Source: Actinomycetes bacterium
GTDB taxonomy: Bacteria > Actinomycetota > Actinomycetes > Propionibacteriales > Propionibacteriaceae
Assembly: GCA_023437345.1 (NCBI GenBank)
Contig: JAEZGC010000081.1
Span: forward strand, 1-7,862
Direction: 5' to 3'
DNA: 7,862 bases
Of this stretch, positions 6,520 to 7,862 are shown one piece after another. The position numbers and the translations under genes were made by a program. Position 1 is the first letter of the stretch; each line of letters begins with the position of its first letter. The notes beneath the pieces are model-generated. The model had not been told where the DNA came from, ran no database searches, and saw only the letters and a program-made list of their open reading frames with translations.

Positions 6520-6527
<8 letters not shown>
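5826..6527 (-). CDS. NUDIX hydrolase, probable ADP-ribose pyrophosphatase
   Basis: This 233-residue protein is a NUDIX hydrolase that probably cleaves ADP-ribose to AMP and ribose 5-phosphate. The NUDIX helix-loop-helix runs from Gly90 to Leu113, with Glu97, then REL at 105-107 and EE at 109-110 followed by AGL, the metal-binding core. One extra residue sits between Gly90 and Glu97 compared with the textbook GX5E spacing; I recall the same spacing in the mycobacterial ADP-ribose pyrophosphatase relatives, so I do not read it as damage. EPPAG just upstream (86-90) and the strand [11 protein letters not shown] at 71-81 are typical of the ADP-ribose pyrophosphatase branch. The ATG at 6527 overlaps the pyrG stop by 8 bases (ATGCCTGA). 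A TTG nine codons upstream is possible but lies inside pyrG and adds nothing conserved. Substrate is inferred from family; other nucleoside-diphosphate derivatives remain possible. Confidence 0.92.

Positions 6528-7862
<1,335 letters not shown>

Overview
The window is very GC-rich and gene-dense. Every supported gene lies on the minus strand. The content points to a high-GC Gram-positive bacterium (Actinomycetota): a Pup ligase gene (pafA), which is essentially an actinobacterial system, and the conserved order pyrG - NUDIX - xerD - parA - small protein - scpA - scpB - rluB. A propionibacterial or related lineage is possible, but the sequence alone does not settle that.

Reading in the direction of transcription (from high to low coordinates), the first unit is pyrG (CTP synthase; its first roughly 110 codons lie beyond the right edge), a NUDIX hydrolase of the ADP-ribose pyrophosphatase type, and a XerD-type tyrosine recombinase. 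These three overlap by 8 and 17 bases. A 64-base gap (4846-4909) follows. It is the only real intergenic region and holds a set of TTGTCG/CGACAA inverted repeats and a -10-like TAGGCT element placed as expected for a leaderless parA transcript.

The second unit is parA (an orphan ParA/Soj-like ATPase), a 102-residue protein with a probable ribbon-helix-helix (RHH) fold, scpA and scpB (the kleisin and winged-helix subunits of the SMC condensin), rluB (23S rRNA pseudouridine synthase), pafA (Pup-protein ligase), and the first 27 codons of a lipoprotein. The genes from parA to rluB overlap by 16, 4, 8 and 4 bases. pafA starts 7 bases after rluB, with its ribosome binding site overlapping the rluB stop codon. 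The lipoprotein starts about 26 bases after pafA, or overlaps its stop codon if an upstream GTG is used.

Functionally the window joins nucleotide supply and clean-up (PyrG, NUDIX), chromosome resolution and organisation (XerD, ParA, ScpA, ScpB), ribosome maturation (RluB) and post-translational tagging (PafA). Most of it is ordinary core genome. The points worth a second look are the repeat-bearing leaderless parA promoter next to an orphan ParA/RHH pair coupled to condensin genes, and the position of pafA directly behind rluB, where many actinobacteria have cmk and der. I see no mobile element, CRISPR array, rRNA or tRNA gene. The long plus-strand open frames are shadows caused by high GC.
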